A stretch of 64,000 bases of DNA, from assembly GCA_003132405.1 (NCBI GenBank), contig PKXQ01000093.1, positions 38,796 through 102,795 of the forward strand, given 5' to 3'. This document shows, piece by piece, positions 17,157 through 25,133 of this stretch; positions within the stretch are counted from its first letter, which is position 1, and each line of letters starts with the position of its first letter. Below the pieces are notes generated by a model. That model was not told where the DNA came from. It did not search any database and saw only the letters and a list, made by a program, of their open reading frames with translations. The stretch is from Acidobacteriaceae bacterium (GTDB lineage: Bacteria > Acidobacteriota > Terriglobia > Terriglobales > Acidobacteriaceae). The position numbers and the translations under genes are program-made.

Positions 17157-17191
17157 ATAGCATGAATAGCATACTATGGATAGAATAGCAT
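17157..17191. promoter_or_regulatory. Three ATAGCAT heptamers, possible operator
   Basis: ATAGCAT occurs at 17157, 17166 and 17185, the first two 9 nt apart, in an AT-rich patch 120-155 nt upstream of the putative antitoxin start. Toxin-antitoxin operons are usually autorepressed through repeated operators. No protein-DNA evidence exists, and spacing to the start is larger than usual. Confidence 0.3.
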
Positions 17192-17231
17192 AGAACTTAG
17201 TGATTATGGGCGCTTGATCCCACGCACTGCT

Positions 17232-17247
17232 TGTCCAGTTACGGACA
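17232..17247. promoter_or_regulatory. TGTCC-N6-GGACA dyad, candidate activator site
   Basis: An inverted repeat with 5-bp arms (17232-17236 and 17243-17247). A further GTCC half-site lies at 17253. The dyad is about 95-110 bp upstream of the -24/-12-like element at 17342, the usual position for an enhancer bound by an NtrC-type activator. The operon encodes such an activator at 27029. Confidence 0.4.
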
Positions 17248-17341
17248 CCATCGTCCGCTTCAGGATAAAACGAAGCCTTCCCTTGGTTCACTCCGTCAAC
17301 ACAACCATCTGTTTTTCTTGCATTTACCGTCGTCCGCGACA

Positions 17342-17356
17342 TGGCCTCCCGTTTGC
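17342..17356 (+). promoter_or_regulatory. Candidate sigma-54 (-24/-12) promoter
   Basis: TGGC (17342-17345), seven bases, then TTGC (17353-17356). This gives the diagnostic GG-N10-GC spacing. The predicted start would be near 17368, only about 4 nt before the ATG at 17372; that gene has no visible Shine-Dalgarno, so a leaderless message would be required. Plausible because the operon ends in a sigma-54 regulator, but the match is partial. Confidence 0.4.
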
Positions 17357-17371
17357 CCATTCAAAATTGAA

Positions 17372-18631
17372 ATGGATATCGCTCGGCCTGAATTTAAGAC
17401 TCAGAAACGACGCCGGCAGGCGGTTATTGTCGCGGTCATTGTTATTGCGGTGGCTGCGGTTTCGGTGGGGGTTTCGCGGCTGAAGCCGGCGGCTCCTACG
17501 GTGGAACGCGGCACGGTTTGGACGGACGCGGTGAAGCGCGGTTCGATGCTACGGCAGGTGCGCGGACTGGGGTCGCTGGTGCCGAGCCAGGAGTCGGTGC
17601 GGCAGATACCGGCGGAAACGGAAGCTACGGTGGTGCGGATTCATATGCTGCCGGGGTCACAGGTGAAGGCGGACACGATTTTGCTGGATATGAGTAATCC
17701 GCAGACGGAGCAGGCGGCGGTCGATGCGCAGTTGCAATTGAAGGCGGCGGAAGCGGAATACCAGAATCTGCGGGTGAAGTTGGAAAGCGATTTGATGAAC
17801 CAGAAGGCGGGAGCGGCGACGGTTCATGCGGATGACGCTGGGGCGCAGCGGCAGGCACAGACTGACAAGGCGCTTTACGAGCTGGGAGTGATTTCTGGGT
17901 TGGCTTACAAGTCTTCGAAGGATAAGGCGGACGAGTTGACTACGCGGAATGATCTGGAGAATCAGCGGCTGGCGGCGAATCAGCGGGCGATCGAGTCGCA
18001 GATGGCGGAGCAGCAGGCGAAGGTCGATCAGATGCGGACGCTGTATCAGCTTAAACAAAAACAATTGGATGCGTTGAGAGTGCGGGCGGGGATTGATGGA
18101 GTGCTGGTCGACCTGCCCTTGCAGGTGGGGCAACACGTTTTGCCGGGAACGATGCTGGCCAAGGTGGTGGAACCGGATCATCTGATGGCGACGTTGAAGG
18201 TGGCGGAGACTCAGGCGCGGGATGTGCAGATTGGCGAGCCGGCTTCGGTGGACACGCACAACGGAGTGATTGCGGGGACGGTGATGCGGGTTGATCCGGC
18301 GGTGCAAAACGGAACGGTGACGGTGGACGTCAAACTTACGGGTGAGTTGCCGAAGGGCGCGCGGCCGGATTTGAGCGTGGATGGGACGATTGATCTGGAG
18401 CGGCTGGACAATGTGCTTTATGTGGGACGGCCTGCGTTTGGGCAGGAGAACAGCACGATCAGTTTGTTCAAGCTTAGTCCGGATGGGCAGGGAGCTTTGC
18501 GCGTGCCGGTGAAGGTGGGGCGAGCTTCGGTGAATTCGATTCAGGTGATGGAAGGGCTGAACGAGGGAGACACGGTGATTTTGTCGGACATGTCGCGGTG
18601 GGATAACACGGATCGGATTCGGCTGGAATAG
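17372..18631 (+). CDS. HlyD/MacA-type periplasmic adaptor of ABC efflux system
   Basis: About 419 residues from the ATG at 17372. A positively charged start (KTQKRRRQ) precedes one transmembrane helix (AVIVAVIVIAVAAVSVGV). Then come a split lipoyl/biotinyl-like domain, a long coiled-coil hairpin (about residues 110-230, rich in Q, A and E) and a beta-barrel domain. This is the membrane fusion protein that bridges an inner-membrane transporter to TolC. It has no lipobox. It is first gene of the locus to 29879, followed by an ATPase gene after 60 nt. The cargo could be a drug, peptide or lipid; nothing in the sequence decides it. Confidence 0.85.
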   Translation: MDIARPEFKTQKRRRQAVIVAVIVIAVAAVSVGVSRLKPAAPTVERGTVWTDAVKRGSMLRQVRGLGSLVPSQESVRQIPAETEATVVRIHMLPGSQVKADTILLDMSNPQTEQAAVDAQLQLKAAEAEYQNLRVKLESDLMNQKAGAATVHADDAGAQRQAQTDKALYELGVISGLAYKSSKDKADELTTRNDLENQRLAANQRAIESQMAEQQAKVDQMRTLYQLKQKQLDALRVRAGIDGVLVDLPLQVGQHVLPGTMLAKVVEPDHLMATLKVAETQARDVQIGEPASVDTHNGVIAGTVMRVDPAVQNGTVTVDVKLTGELPKGARPDLSVDGTIDLERLDNVLYVGRPAFGQENSTISLFKLSPDGQGALRVPVKVGRASVNSIQVMEGLNEGDTVILSDMSRWDNTDRIRLE

Positions 18632-18691
18632 GCGGGGGCGATTCGTCCGGCTTGACCGAAAGACAAAAACTTAAAGAGCGAGGGAGCAGCA

Positions 18692-19447
18692 ATGATTGAA
18701 TCAGCACGCAGCGAAGCCACAAAGATCGAAGCGGGGCAGCCACTGATACAGATTTCGGATCTGACCAAAGTTTTCTACACAGATGAAATCGAGACGCATG
18801 CGCTCTCGGGGATTCATCTGTCGATTGCAAAGGGCGAATATGTCGCGATGTCGGGGCCGTCGGGCTGCGGCAAATCGACGCTGCTGTCGATCATTGGGCT
18901 GCTGGATACGCCGACCGCGGGACGGTATTCGCTGAATGGGAAGACGGTGGAGAATCTGGATTTCGCGGAGCGGTCGCGGATACGGAACCAGGAGATTGGG
19001 TTCATTTTTCAGAGTTTTAATTTGATTGGCGATCTCACGGTTTATGAAAACGTCGAGTTGCCGCTGACTTATCGACAGAGAATGCCGGCGGCGGATCGCA
19101 AGGCGCGGGTGATGGAGGCGCTGGAGCGGGTGGGGATGGCGCATCGCGTCCGGCATTACCCATCGCAATTGTCGGGTGGCCAGCAGCAGCGTGTGGCAGT
19201 GGCGCGCGCGCTCGGTGGGAAGCCTTCGATTCTGCTGGCGGATGAACCTACGGGAAACCTTGATTCGCGCAATGGCGAGGCGGTGATGGAGCTCTTGCAG
19301 GAGCTTCATCGCGAAGGCGCGACGATCTGCATGGTGACGCATGATCCGCGGTTTGCGAAGCACGCGCAGCGGGAAGTGCATTTGTTTGACGGGAAGGTTG
19401 TGGCGGAAGAGGAATTGAAGAAGCTGCTGGCGGAGACGAGCGCATGA
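18692..19447 (+). CDS. ABC transporter ATPase, MacB/LolD-type
   Basis: 251 residues. All nucleotide-binding motifs are canonical: Walker A GPSGCGKST, Q-loop FQSFNLIGDLTVYENVELPL, signature LSGGQQQRVAVARAL, Walker B ILLADEPTGNLD and switch His in VTHDP. It powers mechanotransmission by FtsX/MacB-type permeases at the cytoplasmic face. GAGGGAGCAGCA precedes the ATG. Its last codons overlap the following permease start (ATGA), which argues that this ATPase serves the adjacent ADOP permease. Confidence 0.9.
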   Translation: MIESARSEATKIEAGQPLIQISDLTKVFYTDEIETHALSGIHLSIAKGEYVAMSGPSGCGKSTLLSIIGLLDTPTAGRYSLNGKTVENLDFAERSRIRNQEIGFIFQSFNLIGDLTVYENVELPLTYRQRMPAADRKARVMEALERVGMAHRVRHYPSQLSGGQQQRVAVARALGGKPSILLADEPTGNLDSRNGEAVMELLQELHREGATICMVTHDPRFAKHAQREVHLFDGKVVAEEELKKLLAETSA

Positions 19448-21852
19448 GTGGGCTGGTGCAGGATTTTCGCTATGCTCTGCGGCAGATGCGCAAGAGCCCG
19501 GGGTTTACTTTCGTCACGGTGATTACGCTGGCGCTGGGGATTGGGGCTACCACGGCAGTATTCAGCGTGGTCGATCAAGTGTTGCTGCATCCGCTGCCTT
19601 ATCCGGATTCGGATCGCATTGTGAAGGTAGCTGAGACTTTCCAGGGTGTATCGGGTACCGATGCGTCGCCTGCGAACTATCTGGATTGGGCGGCGCAGAA
19701 CTCGGTGTTTGCGGAGATGGCGGCGTCGCGGGGATGGCCGGCGAATTTATCGGAGGGGGATCGTCCGGAGCGGGTGAAAGGGACGATGGTTACGCCGAGT
19801 TTTTTTTCGCTGTTCGGAATCAATCCGATTCTGGGGCGCGGGTTGGCAGAGAGCGACGCACACGCGGGCAATGATCACGTGGTGGTGCTCGGATATGGGC
19901 TGTGGCAGCGCTACTTCGGCGGGGATCGCGGGACGGTTGGACGGAACGTGCGGCTGAATGGAGAACAGTACAGCGTGGTGGGCGTGATGCCGCCGAATTA
20001 TTCTCCGGACGATTATGGCGAGCTGTGGGTGCCTTCGCCGTGGGGAGTGCCGAGTCATCCGCTGGCACCGGATAAGGATCCGCGGCAGTTTAGAGATCGA
20101 AGTTATCTCGACGTGTGGGCGCGGTTGAAGCCGGCAGTGACGCCGCAGCAGGCGGGCGCGGAGCTGGACACGATCGGGCGGCGGCTGGAGAAGCAGTATC
20201 CGAATGAGGACGACAAGATCGGCGTGAGTTTTTTGCCGTTGCATGAATATGTGGTGGGCGATATTCGTCCGGTGCTTCTGGTGCTGCTGGCGGCGGTGGT
20301 GGTGGTGCTGCTGATTGGGTGCGCGAATGTGGCGAATCTCTTGCTGGCGCGGGCGGCGGTGCGAGGGCGGGAGATTTCGATACGAACTACGCTGGGAGCG
20401 AGCCGGCAGCGATTGTTGCGGCAGTTGCTTACGGAGAGCGTGGTGCTCGCACTGCTCGGAGGAGGGTTTGGGCTGTTGCTGGCGGTGGTGGCGGTTCCGT
20501 CGCTATTGGCGTTGAGCCCGCCGGAGATTCGCCAGTTCAAAGAGATCGGAATTAATCGGGAGGTGCTGGCGTTTAGCTTTCTGGCTTCGATTGTTTGCGG
20601 AATTGTTTTTGGGTTGATGCCGGCGTTGCAGGCTTCGCGATCGAATCCCAGCGAATTTTTGAAAGAGGGCGAGCGCGGGAGCACGGCGAACCGCGGGCGA
20701 ACCCGCTCGGTGCTGGTGGTCGCGGAAGTGGGATTGTCGCTGGTGCTTCTGGTTGGGGCGGGGCTGCTGGTGAAGAGTTTCGCGCGGCTGATGGATGTTA
20801 ATCCGGGCTTTGATGCAGATCGTCTGCTGACCTTTAATGTTGGGCTTCCATCGTCGACCAATGCGGCGCAGCAGTTTGCGTTTTATAGGGATGTGATGCA
20901 GCGGCTTCAGGCATTGCCGGGAGTGCGGTCAGTTGGTGCAGTGAGCCGGTTGCCGCTGGCGGGTGGCAATAGTGGGCGCAGCTTCAAAGTTCCGGGAATT
21001 GACAAAGATTACAGCGCGGACATTCGCGTCAGCACGACCGATTATTTTCGGACGATGGGGATTCCGTTAATGAAGGGGCGGAATTTCAGTGAGAGCGATT
21101 TGGGTAGTTCGCTGAATGTGGCGATCGTGAATGACGCGCTGGCGCGGGAAGTTTTTCCGGGGCAGGATCCAATTGGGAGGCAACTTACAAATTTTGGACC
21201 GGACAATTTGACGCTACAAATTGTTGGCGTCATCGGCAATGTGCGGCACGTGGGGCTGGATACGGCTCCGCACTCTGAGATTTACCAACTGCTTGGGCAG
21301 GCGCAGTGGCCGTCGGTTTTTGTGGCGATGCGGAGCGCGACGTCGGACGCGACGAGCTTGACTTCTATGGCGCAGAGCGCGGTTTGGAGCGTGAACAAAG
21401 ATGTGCCGCTGGCCAATATACGCACGATGCAGGAATTGATTGCGAACTCGGTGCAGCGGCGGAGATTCAGCATGTTGCTGCTGGCGATTTTTGCGGGCGT
21501 GGCGATGGTGCTTGCGGCGATAGGGCTTTATGGGGTGATGTCGTACTCGGTGGCGCAACGGACGAAAGAGATTGGCATTCGCATGGCGCTCGGAGCGCGA
21601 CGGCCGGATGTGGTCGCGCTGGTGGTGAAGCAGGGGATGATGCTGGTGCTGATGGGGATTTTGGCGGGGACGGTGCTTTCGCTGGCGATGACGCGGCTGA
21701 TTGCGGGGATGCTGTTTGGGATTTCGGCGACCGATCCGCTGACGTTCGCGGGCGTTGCGGTGCTGTTGGGAGCGGTCGCGTTTTTCGCAAACTATCTGCC
21801 GGCGCGGCGCGGGGCGTCGGTCGATCCGATGGTGGCGTTGCGCTATGAGTGA
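19444..21852 (+). CDS. ADOP-type MacB-like permease, first copy
   Basis: 802 residues. It opens with LVQDFRYALRQMRKSPGFT, the typical start of acidobacterial duplicated orphan permeases, then the first TM helix and a MacB-type periplasmic core. FtsX-like four-TM segments follow near 280-400 and 680-800 (CANVANLLLARAAVRGREI; GLYGVMSYSVAQRTKEIGIRMALGA). The end RRGASVDPMVALRYE is also typical. It is an inner-membrane permease with two FtsX modules. Unlike most of the family it has ATPase genes directly beside it, and is translationally coupled to the upstream one. Confidence 0.9.
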   Translation: MSGLVQDFRYALRQMRKSPGFTFVTVITLALGIGATTAVFSVVDQVLLHPLPYPDSDRIVKVAETFQGVSGTDASPANYLDWAAQNSVFAEMAASRGWPANLSEGDRPERVKGTMVTPSFFSLFGINPILGRGLAESDAHAGNDHVVVLGYGLWQRYFGGDRGTVGRNVRLNGEQYSVVGVMPPNYSPDDYGELWVPSPWGVPSHPLAPDKDPRQFRDRSYLDVWARLKPAVTPQQAGAELDTIGRRLEKQYPNEDDKIGVSFLPLHEYVVGDIRPVLLVLLAAVVVVLLIGCANVANLLLARAAVRGREISIRTTLGASRQRLLRQLLTESVVLALLGGGFGLLLAVVAVPSLLALSPPEIRQFKEIGINREVLAFSFLASIVCGIVFGLMPALQASRSNPSEFLKEGERGSTANRGRTRSVLVVAEVGLSLVLLVGAGLLVKSFARLMDVNPGFDADRLLTFNVGLPSSTNAAQQFAFYRDVMQRLQALPGVRSVGAVSRLPLAGGNSGRSFKVPGIDKDYSADIRVSTTDYFRTMGIPLMKGRNFSESDLGSSLNVAIVNDALAREVFPGQDPIGRQLTNFGPDNLTLQIVGVIGNVRHVGLDTAPHSEIYQLLGQAQWPSVFVAMRSATSDATSLTSMAQSAVWSVNKDVPLANIRTMQELIANSVQRRRFSMLLLAIFAGVAMVLAAIGLYGVMSYSVAQRTKEIGIRMALGARRPDVVALVVKQGMMLVLMGILAGTVLSLAMTRLIAGMLFGISATDPLTFAGVAVLLGAVAFFANYLPARRGASVDPMVALRYE

Positions 21853-21861
21853 GGAACGGGC

Positions 21862-24372
21862 ATGAACGGATTGCTTCAGGATTTTCGGTACGCGGTTCGG
21901 CAGTTGCGAAAGTCGCCGGGGTTCGCGGCGGTTGCGATTATTACGCTGGCGCTGGGGATCGGCGCGAACACGGCGATTTTCAGTTTGCTCGATCAGGCGC
22001 TGCTGCGCAGCCTTCCGGTGAAGGATGTGGATCGCCTGGTGATTTTGAATTATTCCGGGAGCAACACGGGGCGGCTGCAATCGCGGGCGGATGGGCATTT
22101 TTATTTTTCGTATCCGATGTATCGCGACCTGCACGACCGCAATTCTGTTTTCAGTGGGATGATTGCTACGGATTTTACGCAGGTGGGAGTGCAGTGGCAT
22201 AACCAGCCGGACCTGGTGGGAGCGGAGTTGGTCTCGGGAAATTATTTCGATGTGCTTGGGCTGCAGCCGGCCGCGGGGCGTTTGTTTGTTACTGCGGACG
22301 ATGTGGTGGCGGATGCGAATCCGGTCGTGGTGTTGAGCTTCAGTTACTGGCAGCGGCGCTTTGGCAGCGATCCGGGAATTCTGAACCAGAGCGTTCTGGT
22401 GAATGGGCATCCGTTCACGGTGGTGGGAGTGGCGCCGCCGGGCTTTCACAGCGTGGTGATGGGCGATACGCCGGATGTGTTTGTGCCGATGATGATGAAG
22501 GCGGAGGTGATTCCGGGGAGCATGGATCTGGAGGATCGTCGGTCGAGTTGGTTGAACATTGTGGGGAAGTTGAAGCCGGGATTGAGCCGCGAGCAGGCGG
22601 AGGCGGGAGTTGGTCCGCTGTGGTCGGCGATTCGCAGCGATGAACTGAAGGAGATCAAGGGCGGATCGGAGAATTTTCGCGATCGGTTTGTTAATAAATC
22701 ACAGTTGTTTGTGCTTGATGGCGCGCGGGGATTTTCACCGCTGCGCAGCGATGTGCAGATGCCGCTGCTGATTGTGATGGGGATGGTGGGATTGGTGGCG
22801 CTGATGGCTTGCGCCAACGTGGGCAGCCTGCTGCTGGTTCGCGGGGCGGGGCGGATTCGTGAGATGTCGGTGCGTTACGCTCTCGGCGCAAAGCAGAAGC
22901 GGGTGATTCAGCAATTACTTGTCGAGGGATTGCTGCTCGGACTTGCCGGAGGATTGTTTGGCATGCTGCTGGCGCCGCGAGTTTCCTCGGTGCTAATCAC
23001 GATGATCTGGGGCGGTGGGACGGGCGATTTGCCTTTTTCGGCGAAACCTGACCTGCGGATCATGCTCTTTAATTGTGGATTGGCATTGCTCGCAAGTTTG
23101 CTTTTCAGTCTGGCTCCGGCGTTGCAGTTCTGGCGGCCCGATCTGGCGCCGGCTCTGAAGCAGCAGGGCATGACGGCGCGGAGCGGTCCGCTGCGGTTCC
23201 GGCGGATTTCGGTGGCGGTGCAGATTGGGCTGAGTCTCGTGCTACTGGTGGGCGCGGGGCTGTTTGTACGTACGCTACACAATCTCCGATCGGTCAACGC
23301 GGGATTTGCGACGGATCATCTGCTGACTTTTGGAGTTGACCCGAGGATGGCCGGATACGAGCCTGATCGCACGTTTGCGCTCTACCAAAGAATGTTTGAA
23401 ACGTTGAGGGGCTTGCCGGGAGTGCGCGCGGTGGCTGCGACGAACGATCCCGAGCTAGCGAACGACAACGAGACTGGCAACGTGACCATTTCAGGGTATG
23501 CAGACAAGCCAGATGAGAACATGCAGGTCGAGCAGCCAAATGTAAGCGTGGATTACTTCTCGACGATGCAGATGCCGCTGCTGGCGGGGCGCGTGTTTAC
23601 GGATCAGGATTCGGCGGGATCGCAGAAAGTGGCGATCGTGAATGAGAGTTTTGCGCGGCATTATTTTGGGGATCCGCAGCAGGCGCTTGGACATTTCGTT
23701 GCGAACGGCGGCGGCAAAGGAGTAAAGCCGGACATTGTCATCGTCGGCGTTGTGAAGGATGCGAAGCATGTCAGCCTGCGGGAGCCGGTGACGCGCACGG
23801 TGTTCTTCCCATATCTGCAATCGCCGGAGCTGCATGCGATGACGTTTTATGTGCGGACCTGGCAGCAGCCGGAGAGCGCGGAGAGCACGATTCGCCGCGC
23901 GATGCAGACGCTGGATGCGAATCTCGTGCTCGATACTTTTCGGACAATGGATGAGCAGATCGATAACAACCTGACGGCGGAGCGCGTGATTGCGTTGCTG
24001 GCTTCGGGCTTTGGAGTGCTGGCGGCGCTGATGGCGGCGGTGGGCTTATACGGAGTGCTGGCGTATTCGACGACGCAGAGGACGAGCGAGATAGGGATTC
24101 GCATGGCGCTCGGAGCGACGCGCGGGTCGGTGGTGAGGATGGTGATGTTTGAGGTGTTGTGGCTGGCAGGGATCAGTATCGCGATTGCGCTGCCCGTGTC
24201 GTTGCTGCTGATGAGCGCGGTACGCAGCCAGCTGTATGGGATTTCTAGTAGCGATCCGCTGACGCTCGGATTGACGATTGTGGTGGTGACGCTGGTGGCG
24301 ATTGCGTCGGCGATGTTGCCTGCTCGGCGAGCGTCGCGAGTGGAGCCGATGAAAGCGTTGCGCTACGAGTGA
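21862..24372 (+). CDS. ADOP-type MacB-like permease, second copy
   Basis: 836 residues. Same architecture as the preceding gene: LLQDFRYAVRQLRKSPGFAA at the start, a MacB periplasmic core, FtsX modules (CANVGSLLLVRGAGRIREM; GLYGVLAYSTTQRTSEIGIRMALGA) and RRASRVEPMKALRYE at the end. The periplasmic domain differs clearly from the first copy, so this is an old duplication. It starts 9 nt after the first permease stop. The two may act as a heterodimer with the two flanking ATPases; that pairing is inference. Confidence 0.9.
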   Translation: MNGLLQDFRYAVRQLRKSPGFAAVAIITLALGIGANTAIFSLLDQALLRSLPVKDVDRLVILNYSGSNTGRLQSRADGHFYFSYPMYRDLHDRNSVFSGMIATDFTQVGVQWHNQPDLVGAELVSGNYFDVLGLQPAAGRLFVTADDVVADANPVVVLSFSYWQRRFGSDPGILNQSVLVNGHPFTVVGVAPPGFHSVVMGDTPDVFVPMMMKAEVIPGSMDLEDRRSSWLNIVGKLKPGLSREQAEAGVGPLWSAIRSDELKEIKGGSENFRDRFVNKSQLFVLDGARGFSPLRSDVQMPLLIVMGMVGLVALMACANVGSLLLVRGAGRIREMSVRYALGAKQKRVIQQLLVEGLLLGLAGGLFGMLLAPRVSSVLITMIWGGGTGDLPFSAKPDLRIMLFNCGLALLASLLFSLAPALQFWRPDLAPALKQQGMTARSGPLRFRRISVAVQIGLSLVLLVGAGLFVRTLHNLRSVNAGFATDHLLTFGVDPRMAGYEPDRTFALYQRMFETLRGLPGVRAVAATNDPELANDNETGNVTISGYADKPDENMQVEQPNVSVDYFSTMQMPLLAGRVFTDQDSAGSQKVAIVNESFARHYFGDPQQALGHFVANGGGKGVKPDIVIVGVVKDAKHVSLREPVTRTVFFPYLQSPELHAMTFYVRTWQQPESAESTIRRAMQTLDANLVLDTFRTMDEQIDNNLTAERVIALLASGFGVLAALMAAVGLYGVLAYSTTQRTSEIGIRMALGATRGSVVRMVMFEVLWLAGISIAIALPVSLLLMSAVRSQLYGISSSDPLTLGLTIVVVTLVAIASAMLPARRASRVEPMKALRYE

Positions 24373-24398
24373 AATGAGTTGTGACAATTGGGAGTGAA

Positions 24399-25133
24399 AT
24401 GATCCAACTGAAAAATATCGAGCGCACTTATAAGAGTGGGGCGGGACAGACATGGGTGCTGCGGCGCGTCAACCTGGAAATTCAGCCGGGGGAGTTTATT
24501 ACGGTGATGGGGCCGTCGGGTGCGGGGAAGTCTTCGCTGCTCAATGTGCTGGCGTTTCTCGATGACCAGTGGACGGGCGAGTATTGGTTTCGCGAGCAGG
24601 CGGCATACACGATGAAGAGGAAGGAGCGCGCGGAGCTGGCGAAGAAGAATATCGGGATGGTATTTCAAAGTTATCACCTGCTCGACGATCTTACGGTGAT
24701 GGAGAACATCGATTTGCCGCTGTCTTATAAAGATATTCCGCGCAGCGAGCGGCAGAGCCTGGTGGCCGACACGCTCGATCGCTTTCGGATCGTCGCGAAG
24801 AAAGATCTTTATCCCAGCCAGCTTTCGGGAGGGCAACAGCAGTTAGTTGGAGTGGCGCGCGGGGTGATTCATAAGCCGGCGCTGTTGCTGGCGGATGAGC
24901 CGACGGGCAATCTGCATTCTGAACAAGCCAAGGAGATCATGGAACTCTTTCGTGAATTGAATCAGCAGGGGACGACGATCGTGCAGGTTACTCACTCGGA
25001 AGCGAATGCTGCTTATGGGACGCGCACGATTCAGATGCGGGATGGATGGGTGGTGGGGGATACGGCGAATCCGAATCTAAGTCCGGCGAATTTGACTGCG
25101 ACGGAGCCTCGCGATGCGGCGGTGAATCGATGA
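24399..25133 (+). CDS. Second ABC ATPase, with variant motifs
   Basis: 244 residues. GGGAG before the ATG at 24399 favours this start over an in-frame ATG at 24381. Walker A is GPSGAGKSS. The signature region is LSGGQQQLVGVARG, with Leu for the usual Arg after QQQ. Walker B is LLLADEPTG and the D-loop reads NLHSEQ instead of NLDS. Switch His is in VTHSE. These changes suggest a weaker or asymmetric ATPase site. It probably pairs with the second ADOP permease. Its end overlaps the TolC-family gene (ATGA at 25130). Confidence 0.85.
   Translation: MIQLKNIERTYKSGAGQTWVLRRVNLEIQPGEFITVMGPSGAGKSSLLNVLAFLDDQWTGEYWFREQAAYTMKRKERAELAKKNIGMVFQSYHLLDDLTVMENIDLPLSYKDIPRSERQSLVADTLDRFRIVAKKDLYPSQLSGGQQQLVGVARGVIHKPALLLADEPTGNLHSEQAKEIMELFRELNQQGTTIVQVTHSEANAAYGTRTIQMRDGWVVGDTANPNLSPANLTATEPRDAAVNR

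Larger units (their letters stand above)
17038..17371. other. Divergent intergenic region, toxin operon and efflux operon
   Basis: 334 nt between the minus-strand PIN operon and the plus-strand efflux operon. It holds an ACCACAGAGG-type repeat (17105-17140), three ATAGCAT heptamers, a TGTCC/GGACA dyad and a -24/-12-like promoter. The efflux adaptor frame stays open upstream to 17231, but that stretch has no family resemblance, so the gene should start at 17372. Confidence 0.6.
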
